From assembly GCA_026075535.2 (NCBI GenBank), contig AP026542.1, forward strand, positions 8,928,001 to 8,992,000: a stretch of 64,000 nt of DNA. The letters are read 5' to 3'. This document shows positions 11,055 to 23,439 of this stretch, one piece after another. Made by a program: the position numbers and the translations under genes. The notes beneath the pieces are model-generated. The model had not been told where the DNA came from and made no database searches. It was given only the letters and a program-made list of their open reading frames with translations. Positions within the stretch are counted from its first letter, which is position 1; each line of letters opens with the position of its first letter. Source of the DNA: Tricholoma matsutake (taxonomy: Eukaryota > Basidiomycota > Agaricomycetes > Agaricales > Tricholomataceae).

Positions 11055-12301
11055 ATGGTTTCTTTCCAGTGAGTACTTGGTTGTATACCTCTCCATTCAA
11101 AACTCATACATAGTGTCGTGTAAGATGCCATGGTTAGTGGTTTTCTCTTCGAACAAGTCCGATTTTCAATCCACCGATAGCATGTGGCGACGTCGTGAAG
11201 AAACCAAAGCTAGACCAGCACAGAAGCCGCTGTGGTTCTGGTTTTGACTGCATAGACTGCTCCACAACATTCAATACCCAAGCCGATTACAAGGGTCACA
11301 CGCAGTGCATAAGTGAAGCAGAGAAATACCAAAAAAGCCTATACAAGGGCCCGAAAACAGTGCGTTGTGATATGTGTATTTTTAAGTCAATTACAGAAAT
11401 ATAATATCTACGTTTGCTCCTTCGTTGAGCTCAGAATTCTGGTTCTGCACCAAGGAACAATTATCCTCCTTCCATGAACGGCAGCGTACCGCCAAAGGAG
11501 TTCTATGGGGGTTACGGCGGAAGAGGACGAGGACGAGGACGAGGTGGCTGGGGCCGACCTAGATCGGCGGCTACTGGTGCTAATGACACTCCTTTAGGTA
11601 CACCAACGCGGTCCTCACCATTACCTACACCTGTCACGACGTTGCATCCCACACACAAGGGAAGCGACGATGCTGTTAAGGCTCCGCCACCCGCTGTAGC
11701 CGCTGGGGTGCCTCAGGGCTCCTCGGAACAGAAAAAGAAGGAGAAGAAACGCAAGTCCACACACGATGAAGCGGACGAGGTGAGCATGCATTGTGTACAT
11801 CATCTCCACTACGCTAATTCTTTGCGATGCAAGTCTCTCCGACGTACAAGCAAAAAGGCGAAAGTCGCTGAATCCGAAACGATAGATCCGACATCTATAC
11901 CATTACCGCCGACACCTGTCAAAGCGGATAACGAGCAGAGTTCAAGAAAAGAAAAGAAAGAAAGGAAGGAAAAGAAGAACAAGAAAGATAAAAAGGGTAG
12001 TGCAGAGAAACAGGACGATGAAGCGCGAGAGAGAAAGAAGAGACGGAAAGAATCAAAGTCAAGCAACGAAGACGTGATCAAAAGTGTGGCGGGTGAGGAG
12101 ATAAGAGAAGAGAATGGGCGCAAAAAGGATAAGAAAGCGAAGGAGGACTCGGAGTCAGGATTGACCGGAAAATCCAAGAAACGGAAGCGGGACGACACCG
12201 AACAGGATAAGAGAAAAGGCGTGGACGACGAGGAGGCGAAGAAAGAGAAGAAAGAGGAAAAGAAGGAAAAGAAGTCCAAGAGATTGTCAGGCAAGGCATA
12301 G
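11055..12301 (+). CDS. LYAR-type nucleolar zinc-finger protein
   Basis: Homologue of LYAR and yeast YCR087C-A, nucleic-acid-binding nucleolar proteins linked to ribosome production. Exon 1 (11055-11068) gives MVSF. An 8-nt exon (11125-11132) and the next exon (11181-11359) restore QCHACGDVVKKPKLDQHRSRC, then DCIDCSTTF and YKGHTQCISEAEKYQ, the two C2HC-type LYAR fingers. Exon 4 (from 11435) continues NSGSAPRNNYPP, an RGRGRGRGG stretch, then a long Lys/Glu-rich tail (11730-12300) typical of nucleolar proteins. A 54-nt in-frame segment at 11780-11833 has GTGAGC...CAAG borders and a CTAAT branch motif and may be spliced out. It ends 78 bp before the ATG3 start. Confidence 0.8.
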
Positions 12302-12378
12302 CCAGGGGTGTTACATAGAATACACGTAGAACACGTGTTGAAATCATCTGCCTTATACCACCATCTAAACTTTTAGAC

Positions 12379-13780
12379 ATGCAAGCCTTACAGGTTTGTG
12401 CCCAAAACACTACTTATCACTCTATTCATCATGTTCTAGTCTCATTACTTTGCCGTTCGCGAATATCTGAGCCCTGTACGTTGTTCCCCTTACGTTCACG
12501 TCCAAGATCAGTTCACCGATCATCAAATCAGGTCCTTAAAGAGAGCAAATTCAAAGAACACGGCCAAATTACGCCTGGTTCGTTCGGATCCTGCTATTTA
12601 ACGCGCTAGGATGCTCATCTGAAACTTCTAGAGGAGTTTGTAGCAGCAGGCGACTTTCTAGTCTACAAGTTCCCTGTGTGGACGTGGTCAGTCACTTTCA
12701 CGCAGCACCATATTCGTATTAACTGTATTCCAGGGAGAAGGGAGATGCATCCAGAACTAGAGAATTTCTACCAGCCGATAAGCAGTACCTTGTTACTCGT
12801 GGAGTACCTTGTCTGCGGCGTGCCACTTCACTAGCGTACACCGACGCGGATGAGGATGCAGAACGTCTTGTCTCGTTTGCAGATAACCAGGGGGGCGATG
12901 CGGATGAGTGGGTCGAGACTCATGCTGGTCGTAAATCGAACGTGGACTCTGCTGCAGTTGGCGACATCGAAGATATACCGGACTTAGATGGCCAAGACCA
13001 GGAGGATGTCACAACAGGAATGAATTCCCTTGTGCTTGGCTCATCGTCAGGCGCTACCGCTGCAGCCACCCCTGATCTAGACGATATTCCCGACATGGAG
13101 GAGGATGATCTAGAGGAGAAGGATGAAGCCACTGCTACCGCTACACCAACTGATGCCAGGTGATTTTGTTCCACTTTCCCCTCAATCCAAACACTCACAC
13201 TATCACCTAGCGACATCGGGGTGGCAAAAGGCAACTTACTGCAAGTGCGCACATATGATGTGATGATAACTTACGACAAGTATTATCGAACTCCCCGTGT
13301 CTGGCTCATCGGCTACGATGAGGTATTTTATTTCATTAGAGTCATATCCTGCCGCTCAACCACACCCGTTAGAACCGAACCCCACTCATCCCGTCTCAGA
13401 TATTCCAAGACATCTCTGCCGACCATGCTAACAAGACCGTCACGATCGAGCCCTTCATTCACTCCGCAAATTTGCAAGCTGCGTCTGTGCATCCTTGCAA
13501 GCACTCCAGCGTCATGAAGAAAGTAATTGAACGCATGAACAACAGCGTCATCGCAGAGCAACTCTCCCGCCAGAAGAGCTCAGCACCGAACAGCAAAGAG
13601 GCTAAGAAGAAGTGGCCATTCGCTAGGAAAGCGAGCGGTACGGGGAAGGAAGATAAGTCAGCGCATCCGGAGGAGGAAGAGGTTGAGGGAATGCGCGTCG
13701 ACTTCTACCTCGTTGTTTTCCTCAAGTTCATTGCATCTATTGTACCTACGATCGAGGTCGATTCGACGACGTCTTTCTGA
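12379..13780 (+). CDS. ATG3: Autophagy E2-like enzyme Atg3
   Basis: E2-like conjugating enzyme that moves Atg8 from Atg7 onto phosphatidylethanolamine on the growing autophagosome. The first exon is short (MQALQ). The next gives [10 protein letters not shown], then [34 protein letters not shown] and GVPCLRRA, the conserved N-terminal half. An acidic flexible loop follows ([28 protein letters not shown]), where Atg3 proteins bind Atg7 and Atg8. The catalytic core reads [20 protein letters not shown] and [11 protein letters not shown]; the active-site Cys codon is 13496-13498. The tail ends [13 protein letters not shown] with TGA at 13778-13780, so TGA is a true stop here. At least five introns. 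Confidence 0.94.
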
Positions 13781-14180
13781 GAAGATGGGCATTGCCTTTT
13801 AGATGGGATGATGAGATGTTGAGATAATAATTAGTCTTGTGCATGTTTCCCGATCTTAAACCTAGTGCATGATTCATTTGTACATATGTAATGGTCGGGG
13901 CATATTTGCATCATTAGTTTCCATACCCGCATGTATATAGAGCATGTACACTAGGAAAACAGACTTTATAAGTCGTGCTCGGTCCTTCTATGAAGTTTCA
14001 GAAGACCTTTATGGCACTCGCAGCCAACAACAAGTGGCATGGATATCGATGGCCATGCATTCGAGTCATTATATATCATGTTTTGTATTTTCCTTTTGGG
14101 GAATTTATTTTCAACAGCTTGTCCACAAACACCACTATCAAGCCCTGTCTACAAGCACCTCTCAGTTCATAAGAAGCAAG
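13781..14180. other. Convergent intergenic, ATG3 to UTP25
   Basis: 400 bp between two convergent genes, presumably 3' UTRs. Short frames near 13944-14321 overlap the UTP25 3' end in other frames and look like no known protein. Confidence 0.4.
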
Positions 14181-16651
14181 CTAAGTACTCTTCATCAGAT
14201 CAACAGTACTATCCGTACCCGCAATCCTCTCCAGGCGGAACCAATCAAACTTGGAATACAACACTCGACAGGTGACGTCCGACGCCTCCACACCCTCATC
14301 CAAGAAAGGATACGACAATAACTCGGTGAAGAACTGGGGATGATCAGGAGGCCCGTAGAAGATGAGATTGCGTATTCCGCGGATTTTATATCTGAGAAAC
14401 CCTGTCAGCAGTAAAATAAAGATAGGAAGGGACAGAGAATTTAACCTTCTGTAGAAATGGAACCGCTCGCTGACGAGAAGGAAGGATTTCTTGCCTTGGA
14501 AGAATGCTTGACGAGCTCGAGAGATGTCCTGATTACTAGAATATCTATGCGACGCTGTTAGAGTAAAACGGAGACCATGAATTAACGAGTCCATACTCTG
14601 ATAGAACCGTAAAGGTGACACCGGCATGCTTTTTGAAGTAGTTGTGCACACTGATGAAGTCGAAGGAAGAAGGAACGAAAACTGCGGCGTTTGCGCTTTG
14701 CACTGCCGATTTCAGCACAATTGGCAGAACCTGAGGTCGGGTCAACATCAAAGCACACAGCATCGGGGAGGTTACGAACCTGCGTGGTGAAATGATGGAA
14801 CCTCTTTTCGGCTTCATCTTTCGGGCTCACGCAGTCAAAACGAATGAAATTCTGTTTTTCGCGAGCTTTATTGACGTGGCATAATGACAGTCATGGTACC
14901 GCACCTGGTCAATACCCTCAGGAACGTCGATCGGGGACCATCGTTTCTGAGTTCTAATTTTTCCAGCAACGTTCCGGAGGGAAGAGTATAATGCACGGGT
15001 CTCAGGAGTCTCGTATGTCGAGAGGAGGATAGATTGGCGTAGGTAGCCAGCACTGAAAAGGTTATCAGTGGAGATAGCTTATGAGAAGTCGAAGTACTCT
15101 CACTGTCCATCAAGATACCATGGTTTTATCCGTGAAAAGTCAGTGTCATGAGATTCTTTGGGTAATTGGTTCACATGAGATAGAACAAACTTCAGCCAGA
15201 GTGATCAGAATCACGCAAAGGATAATAAACCCATACTCGAATGCATACTTTGACATGGTCCCAGTTTTGCATTGTCAAGGCATCCATTTGGTCGATGACC
15301 AAAATCTCGACGGATGAAAGGTAATCCGCGTTTCTGCGAAAATTAGATAGCTGTTTAGACATGATGAAAGATCGCTCACTTTTCTCTCTCAATCGACTGC
15401 CTTAAACCAAGAGGGCTGGCTATAATTATATCGCACTTATAGAACTCTGCAAACATTTTCACACTTTTTCTTGTCATCTTGATACCTACTCTGAAGTTGT
15501 CGTCGACGTTACCCTTGAACGTTTCTACATGATCCGGCGGGTACGTCCCAGGTTCCGCGGTTGCTAGCTTGTCAATCGCTCCTGATGGGAGGCCATACTC
15601 CATCATGAAGCGGGACTGGTTTTCAATTTGGAATGAAGGTGTAGGCGTGTGTGACGTAAGGGCGATGAACCAGTCGATTGCTGAGGATCGGAAGGGAAGC
15701 AAAAAGAGAACTGAGGGACGTGTGAAACCTTGGTCTAGAACATCGGCTGGCGGTTCAGCCTCTGGGTTCGTTTTGGCAGCGTGGGCAAGCCGCTCATTGT
15801 TTTTTAGTACACGCCGCCGTTTTCTGAGATCAACCATCAGTCCAAGAACCGCATAATGAAAGAACATACTTTGTGACATGATTTAGAGCATGGAGCGAAA
15901 TAACATCTCTCGCATATTTCCGTGAATCTATCGGAATAGAGGTAATGTAGAGATCTCTCCGCGATGAAAGCGTAGACAAGAGGTCATTTTGTAGTTGGGC
16001 ATGATCTGCATATTAGTCAGTGAGATTCTTGAGAGACTGGGATGGTACACAAACCACGCGACAACTTTGACTGGCGGGATTGGAAGGGTAATTTTAGTCG
16101 TTCAAGAATCTAAAAGTGAGGTAAGTAACCATGCGGAAGGGGCCAATATAAAGCATTACATCGACTTGAGCTGTCGAATCTGTAGCGTCTTCGAGTTCTG
16201 AGCCGTCGGGTATTGAAAGCGCAGTCATCCCAAGATGGCCACTTTGTGCGTTTAAAAGTTTCCACGATCGTCTGTCCACCGCAGTTCTCGAGGCTTCAGA
16301 TAGCACGGACGGTTGAACCCCATAATGTTGCTCGTATGTATCGATCGCATCTGCTAAAAAACGATGTAGTGAGAACAAATACTGAACGGTCTACATACCT
16401 TCAGTTTCAGCATCCTCTACTCCGGCGTCCACGTCTATATCCTTTGCTTCAACAACATCACCTGCTATGAGATGATCATCCTTCTCCTCCACGATGATCG
16501 ATTCTGGCTCTGTCGCAAATGTGATAGATTTCCGTTTACGGTTGAGTTTTGCAGCGGGCACAAACTCGTCAATACGTTTGCGCTTTCCAGCCTTGGTCGC
16601 TGAAACATTCAGAAGGGTCAGGAGGCGAGTGATAGGGTCATCGACCGACAT
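14181..16651 (-). CDS. UTP25: U3 snoRNA-associated protein 25 (DEF homologue)
   Basis: Component of the small-subunit processome needed for early 18S rRNA maturation; the family has a DEAD-helicase-like fold with degenerate ATPase motifs. The N-terminus ([17 protein letters not shown], start 16651; 16693 possible) is followed by a Lys/Arg-rich nuclear stretch and an acidic part, as in relatives. Core exons read [142 protein letters not shown]; stop 14181-14183. These are diagnostic UTP25 blocks. Around ten introns. It is divergent from TOP3 with about 190 bp between starts. Confidence 0.92.
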
Positions 16652-16839
16652 AACGAGCGGCCGCTCAGTCTTTTTACAATTAGAACCGTGCACTTCGGAG
16701 GGCGACGTCGTTCAACACGAGCAAACATCGCGTCGCGCACGTGATCAGGTTCCTACAACTGGCTTAAAGCTTGAAGCTTGAAGGGTAGTAAGTCTGATAT
16801 ATTTCTCACTCTTACTCTGTTCCACACCACGCGAATTTT
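16652..16839. promoter_or_regulatory. Shared divergent promoter, UTP25 / TOP3
   Basis: Only 188 bp separate the two start codons, so both genes must take their promoters from here and from each other's 5' UTR. No TATA box is evident. An 8-bp direct repeat (AGCTTGAAGCTTGAAG) sits at about 16768-16783. Confidence 0.5.
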
Positions 16840-19800
16840 ATGCGGGTCCTTTGTGTCGCGGAAAAGCCGTCAATCTCGAAGTCCATCAGCCAGATACTTT
16901 CTGGAGGGCAGTTCACTACAGTATGTCCCTGAAACTCTGTTATCCTTCTTCCTTTGCTTACGCGTCGATTGCTACTAAGCATGCAACACGAACTGCATTT
17001 ATCAAGAACTATGAGTTTAACTATCCTCAAACCAATTCAATTTATACGGTCACTTCTGTTGCAGGCCATTTGACGGCTAGTGACTTCCATGAGACACATA
17101 GGAAATGGAACTCTTGTGATGCTTTCGATCTGTTCGACGCGCCAGTTGAATCCACAGTTGATAAGGACAAGAAGGCAATCGAAGATAACCTTCTCGCTCA
17201 AGCCAGACACGCCGACACACTGATGATCTGGACGGATTGTGATAGAGAGGGAGAACATATCGGCTTGGAAATCGTTCGTGTCTGTCGAAGAGCAAAGCGA
17301 AACATTGTCGTAAAAAGGGCACGATTCAGTGCCATCATAGCACAGTGCGTCTGGATGCCCATGCATTCGTCGTGTTACTAACAGAATTCCAGGCAAATTC
17401 ATCATGCTGCACAACATCCAGTTGAGCTTGATCGTGCACAGGCCGCTGCAGTCGAAGCAAGAATCATCCTTGACCTTAAAGTTGGTGCTGCTTTCACTCG
17501 GATGCAAACACGGATACTGCAGGACCGTTTCGGCCAATTGGCGGAAGGGAAAAATGTTGTGTCATATGGTGAGCTTTTGCGGTCGTTTGAATAGACTTCC
17601 GTCGCTGAAAATCTGCTTCACTAACAAAAGGTCCCTGCCAATTCCCTACCCTTGGTTTTGTAGTTCAGAAGTGGAATCTTGTCAAAAGTTTCGTATCTGA
17701 GCCTTTTTGGTACATCTACCTCTCCTTGATTCGAAATAGTAACGAGGAAACCGTTTTTACCTGGAGAAGAGGACATCTCTTTGATGCCGGCGTAGCTATT
17801 GCCATATATGACCGCGTCCTATCCAATCCCCTCGCATGCGTCACCAAAGTTACAAACAAGAGCACAAAGAAATGGTGAGCGAGCAACATTCCGATGTAAA
17901 AACTCAGTCAATTATAGTTGGACAGGAAGCCACTGCCGTTGACGACGGTCGAGCTTCAAAAGGCTGGCTCGAGACTGCTTAAGCTTGCTCCAAAGAAAGT
18001 TCTTGACGTCAGTCACCCTGCTTCCATCAAGATTTGATTCTTATCCTGCATCCTAGATCGCGGAAAAGCTCTATCAGCAGGGATTCCTTTCATATCCCCG
18101 AACAGAGACAGACCAGTTTGATCCCCAGTTTGATTTCCATACCCTTATAGGGAAGCAAAGCGTAGACCCTGCATGGGGTGATTTTGCTACATCGTACGTT
18201 TTATGCTGTCTCAACTCTCCTTTAGTGCTGGATATTGCCGTGAGTTAGATTAGGTCAGGGAGGGTTTGCTCCACCAAGGAGGGGCAAAAACAACGATAAA
18301 GCGCATCCACCGATCCACCCAACGGCACATGCAGGCAACCTGGCTGGGGATGAGAAACGAGTATACGAGTATATTACCCGGCGATTCTTAGCTTGTTGCT
18401 CTAAAGACGCTGAAGGCTGGGAAACAACCGTGAACGTTGAGTGTGGAGACGAGAGCTTCTATGCGACAGGCAAGTCCAATGTTCTTCCATAGTGCTGCAT
18501 TGACCTCGCGACTTCAGGCTTGGTTGTCCTCGAAAAGAATTATCTACTGGTCTATCCATACGACAAATGGGTGGGTCATGTCGTGCCTGAATTTGAGGAA
18601 GGACAGGAGTTTCAACCATCAGTATGCGAGTTACGGGATGGAAAGACGACGAAACCGAACCTGTTAACGGAAGCTGACCTCGTCACTTTGATGGATAAGA
18701 ACGGCATTGGTTTGTGGCTTTGACAGAAACTCGGAGTTGCGCATTAACATCCATTTCTCCAGGGACCGATGCTACGATCGCTCAACATATTCAGATGGTA
18801 ATCGACCGAGACTATGTCATTGAACAAATGGAAGGAGCGACAAAGTATCTAATTCCTTCCAAGCTTGGCATTGGCTTGATTGAGGGGTACAATCAAATCG
18901 GCTTGAACAAGAGCCTTAGCAAGCCCCAACTTCGGCGGGAGGTACGCAATCAACGCAGTGTTCGTGTCCTGGTTTTTTGAAGCAATCATAGACAGAACGC
19001 AGTATGGTCCAGGTCTGCCAAGGAGTTAAGACTAAAAGTGATATGCTGGAAGAAACTTTATTTCAATACAAGGAGATGTTTATTATCACCAGAAGGGAGT
19101 TCGAGAAGGTTGTGTCGGTGCGTTCGTTGTTCATTGAAGCACAAGCAAGCCATAAATCATTCACACAGAGTGTCCATCGATATCTGGAAGGGAACGGGGG
19201 GAACGACGAGGGTAGTGATGATGCACCTGGTGGGGGAGGAGGCAATGGCAGAGGGAGGGGCAATGGCAATGGTAGGGGCAGAGGTGGGAGGGGCGGAAGA
19301 GGTCAACCTGCGAGAGGTCGAAGTGCCTCGCGTGGTAGAGGTGGCGGGAGAGGGGGCGGACGCTCTGGACAGGGTGCAGATGCCACTGACTCTGATGACG
19401 GTCAGTCGCTAAATATGATCGCCGTGACTAACAACCGACCTTTGACTCTTCCAGGTTTCGATGTGCCGCCTGCCCCTCCCCCTCCTCGGGGTCGTACTCG
19501 TATTGCAGACCCATCTTCTTCGCGGGAGGTAGGACCTTCATCTTCAAAGGTACAATCTACAAAACCTCAATCTAGGCGAGCCTCCCACACCTCGACGGCC
19601 ATGGTGGTTGATGATCTTCAATGTGACTGCGGAGTTCCCGCTGCTCAGCGAACCGTTGTTAAAGAAACGGCCAGCAAGGGCAGGCTGTTTTGGACCTGTG
19701 GGAATAATAATTCCTGTTCTTTGTTTAAATGGGTCGAAGACGTGCCTCCAGCCGCTAATACACGACCCACAATTCCCGCAAAACGACCATACTTGACAGT

Positions 19801-20718
19801 AAGTACTATACTATATTACTCGCTTGGACTCGATTTCTCATTGCCGATGTTAGAAGCAGGATTCTAACACTCCAACCTCAGAACGAGATCGACTTTGTAA
19901 GTGCGATGTAGAAGCTGTCCAACGGACTGTGGCTAGGGAAGGTGCAAATCTAGGAAGAAGATTCTGGACTTGCACAAAAGGCTCTGAGACTGGTTGTGGG
20001 TTCTTCGAATGGGATGATGAGCTTCCCCAAAGTAGACCGCCACGATCTGCCACAGGAATGGTTGCTGGTCCATCGGCGGCAAGTGGAGCGTGCTTTAAGG
20101 TACATTGTGATGTTGATCTGTTTGTTCTGGTGGTTGATCAACATATACAGTGTGGTCAAGAAGGCCATTGGGCGAATGGTTCGTTTCTTTAGTCGTCGTC
20201 CCTCTGACCTTCATACGATGTCCGCAGCCTGCCCAAGTGATGTAGATAATGGTACAAAACGGTACAAAAGTTCTGCATCAACGGCAAATTCGACCCCTTC
20301 CGTCACTTGTTACAAATGCCAACAGCCAGGTCACTACAGTGCAGGTCGGTGAGCATCGAACTGAAGACACAACGACTAGATATTTTATTATTAGCATGTC
20401 CCGATAGCGGTAAACCTACAACGTCTACGGTATCGTCAAGTGGTTTAACTTCCGGATCTTGCTTCAAGTGCGGAGAAGAGGGTCACTGGAGCAGCAGTAC
20501 GTTGTCATACTCTTTCAGGTGAGGTGGATCATAGCTGACACACAATCCTCAACCCCATCCTAGACTGTCCCAATGATGGCGCACCTAACAAGCCCACATC
20601 AAGTGCTCGTACGAGCACCGTCACTAGAAAGGGCAGAGGCCAAGGGACAAAGGTCTCTACCAGTACTAAACGTGGCAGAGGAAAGAAAAAGTCTGTATTT
20701 GGTGCACCAGATTTCTAA
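16840..20718 (+). CDS. TOP3: DNA topoisomerase III with GRF and CCHC zinc-finger tail
   Basis: Type IA topoisomerase that works with a RecQ helicase to dissolve recombination intermediates in the nucleus. It opens MRVLCVAEKPSISKSISQIL (Toprim start). Next come TSVAGHLTASDF and the acidic Toprim motif WTDCDREGEHIG near 17235. Then PCQFPTLGFVV, FLSYPRTETDQF with the catalytic Tyr at 18093-18095, HPTAHAG, and LMDKNGIGTDATIAQHI. A Gly/Arg RGG box lies at 19230-19370. The tail has two GRF fingers (CDCGVPAAQRTVV, CKCDVEAVQRTVAREG) and three CCHC knuckles (CFKCGQEGHWANAC, CYKCQQPGHYSAAC, CFKCGEEGHWSSNC), each cut by a phase-1 intron just before its last Cys. It ends SVFGAPDF, TAA 20716-20718. More than ten introns. 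The tail resembles metazoan TOP3A. Confidence 0.94.
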
Positions 20719-21541
20719 CCGCACAGTTTGTATCGCTTTCTTTCATCTATTATGTAACTTGTACTTTGAGAAACTTGTTGTAGAAAAGTCTGACTCGGAG
20801 AATGACCCATAACTCAGAAAATATGATCTATGCCTGGCTCCCGAGATGAGACAAGGAAGGGGAGGAGGGAGAGACGCTGGGAGAGATCGCGGGGCTCAGG
20901 TCTTGAAGGCACGAGTCTGTGATTTGCGAGCAAATAAATGTATTTGGTCGCCCAAGCTCTTTCGCACGGACTCCGTGTTGGGAGGCCGAACTCAAGCCGG
21001 CACAGGCGAATGTACATACATGAGTATAGTGCCAAAGAAAAAGAACAAGAAAAAGAAAAAGAAAACAGAAAAGAGGGGTAAGGGATATGAGGGGTGGGAG
21101 AAAGAAGAAATCTCGAGTCCTTTGGACTAACGAGCTCTATGTGAGTAATGGGGAAAGAAGCAGGACGAGAAAAATCTAACCTAACGAGCTCTATGTGAGT
21201 AATGGGGAAAGAAGCAGGACACGGAAACGAGACATGGGAGAGAATCTAAATAGGCGTATCATGAAAGAGATGTATCGAAGAGACCATGAAAGAGATGTAT
21301 GAAAGGAAAAACGGAGATCAGATAAGATTGGTCGCTTACATAGACCTTGGTCAAATGTTTTTGACCTGTTCAATTTTTGACCCATCAAGCTCAGTAAAAA
21401 AAATTGGTCACGTAAATGTATTGTTTTGGTCATACTAAGTCGGGTCTAGTCAGGTTGTACGAACATAAGACTAAAAGTCCGTGTTTTTGGACTAACACCT
21501 GACCAAGCCAGTCAATACTTAGTCAGGTTCAGTCAAAAGAA
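20719..21541. other. Intergenic between TOP3 and the Ngaro-like element
   Basis: Holds purine-rich DNA and two small direct repeats (listed separately). A Lys-rich frame at 20846-21130 reads through AAG/AAA runs and is not credible as a gene. The last 100 bp is rich in GGTCA/GTCAGG motifs of unknown meaning. Confidence 0.4.
21127..21220 (+). repeat. 40-bp direct repeat, 54-bp period
   Basis: The 40-bp sequence starting CTAACGAGCTCTATGTGAGT occurs identically at 21127-21166 and 21181-21220. A 16-bp repeat CATGAAAGAGATGTAT follows at 21260-21275 and 21285-21300. Confidence 0.9.
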
Positions 21542-22040
21542 GTCGTCGTAAGGGCAGGTTCCAAGGGTAAGGAGCCTTTTCGTAGGCCTCTGCGCCTCAC
21601 CAAGCTACCTCCTGTCTAGCTCCGCTACCCGTGCCGAGCTCCGCTCAGGCTCCTAATTCTGCTGTTTGTGGTCAGGCGCTAGGGTCTAGCAGATGTCTGG
21701 CTATAAAAGGTTCCAGCACAATTAGGAGACTCCCTGTGTTGCTTCCTTTCAACCCCCATCTCGTCCACAAGCAACACAGGTAAGCGCTTCACGCTCGTTG
21801 TTGGTTCAAGCTCTCACTCTTACAGTTAGTTGTTGAACAAGGCTTCGCCTCGAGGCTTCATCTTACAGTCTCAACAGCTACCTACATCATGAGGGTTTTC
21901 ACTAATCTTTATAAGTTGTACGCTCAGTTAGGGTCTCATTTACAGGATTCAACTGGTATTATCTCTTAGCAGTCGCTTCCACTACCAGTTGGATCCTTGC
22001 AGCGTTATTGAACAGTTTTCGGAACACTTGAATTTTTTCG
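21542..22040 (+). repeat. Split direct repeat A1 (5' terminal)
   Basis: Matches A2 (26378-26934) along its length but lacks 58 nt. Carries a TATA box (TATAAAA, 21702-21708) and, downstream, a GTAAGC...TTACAG pair that could be a 5' UTR intron kept in both copies. Confidence 0.9.
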
Positions 22041-22080
22041 CGGCTAATCTCTCTTACATTCGACATCACCCTATCTCCAT

Positions 22081-23310
22081 ATGTTGCATGTTTCCTCTCC
22101 TCTCAGAAGCCCTCCGGCCTTCAATGCTGATGTCATACGTGCACGTGCTGAGGCATGCCAAAAACTGGTGGACAACGCAGTTGCAAGGACAATTAGTGGA
22201 CCAGACTTTCTTGAAGGCCTCAAGGCCACAGGGGCTACTCCTAATGAAGCAAGGGACTATATTGGGCAGTTTTCTGAATGCAGGCATCAAGCTGTCACCA
22301 AGCTGGTTAATTCAGGAGAAGCTCGACTACCTACTACCATGGCATCAGCTCAGAGTCAAATTGACGCTGCCATGTCTGTCACATGGGCCTTACTCCATGT
22401 GAAAATTGGCCATTCTCAATCAATGGGTTTCCAAGTCACTCCTATTCACGATGAATCTCTTCCGGATGAAATTGTGAACCTCTTGGGCCTTTCAAATAGC
22501 AAAGGGGCCATTCCTGTGTCCATACTTGCTAAAGCTCCCCACCTTTCAAAGCTCTCAGACCCTCTGGTCACTGACCCTTATCTCGAAAAAACCCAAGAGT
22601 TGCTTATGGTCTACAGTCCTCAGACTACTCAGGACATTCTTGTCAACAAGGCTCGCCCCTGTTGGGGATCCTCTGCCACATACTGTCTGGCATAAGATCT
22701 TGCTTGACCATTTCATTGATTTCGAGAAGCTTTTTGCCTCAATGGACAAGGGCTACAACCACCATGACGATCCAAAGGACTTTGGAGTGGGTTATGCACT
22801 TGTTAAAAAGGACCAGGTATTTTCCAAATGCCCCCTTCGTTCAGAGGCTGATTGGACTCGGGTCTTTAGTGCGTGGTCTGGAGGCATTGCTTTCTTCTTT
22901 CCTCACCGAGAAGTGGAGTTACGTGAGTATAGGACAATCGTTATGGATCTTTTCCAAGCTGCGCCGTCGAATCTGCTCATTGCCATCTCGTTTGATGTGC
23001 ATGTTCGAGACAAGTATTCCAAGAAACCTTTCCACCTTGGGGATCGGGACCAACTCAACTTTCCTCTCCTTACACAAATGCTTTCTCCTGCTCCATCAGC
23101 TGCTCCTCATGGAAATAAGCGTGCAGCATTGTCTCAGCCTGTTGCCTCAGGAAGCAACCAGAAGCATGCAGATATTCCTTGTCATAATTGAAGTTTTGGT
23201 ATGTGCAAGCCCAAACCGTAGGAAGCATGGGGTGTGCTGCATTTGTGGCGAAGGACATCGAGCAAAGGATAATGAGTCATGCTTCGCTCTCCTCCAAAAT
23301 CGCAATTGAA
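22081..23310 (+). pseudogene. Ngaro-like element, gag-like region
   Basis: Open frames 22081-22695 and 22526-23191 overlap in two frames; together they read as one protein of about 370 residues. A Cys/His cluster after a frameshift (CRKHGVCCICGEGHRAKDN, about 23218-23274) resembles the knuckle of related element proteins. The break by frame change near 22660-22690 suggests decay. The main body (LPDEIVNLLGLSNSKGAIPV, PKDFGVGYALVKKDQVF) has no catalytic motif I recognise. Confidence 0.65.
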
Positions 23311-23439
23311 CGGGAGTCGCTGGAGTCACAGGAAAAGGTGGCTGCATTTGTTGAAGAGGGACCTCGATCATTTAGTAGTGTTTCCCCCTCACTAAAACAT
23401 AAATCAGCAGACATTCCTGATGCCCCTCGGTTCTGCTGA

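Noticed and set aside
11474..12301. Stand-alone Lys-rich gene starting at 11474
   Set aside because: The zinc-finger exons upstream splice into it in frame (KGPKT to NSGSAPRNN), so it is the tail of one LYAR-type gene.
12078..12410. Minus-strand Ser/Phe-rich frames over the LYAR tail
   Set aside because: They are the complement of Lys/Glu repeats in the real gene.
20846..21130. Lys-rich open frame after TOP3
   Set aside because: It reads simple purine repeats, has no conserved motif and sits in the TOP3 3' flank.
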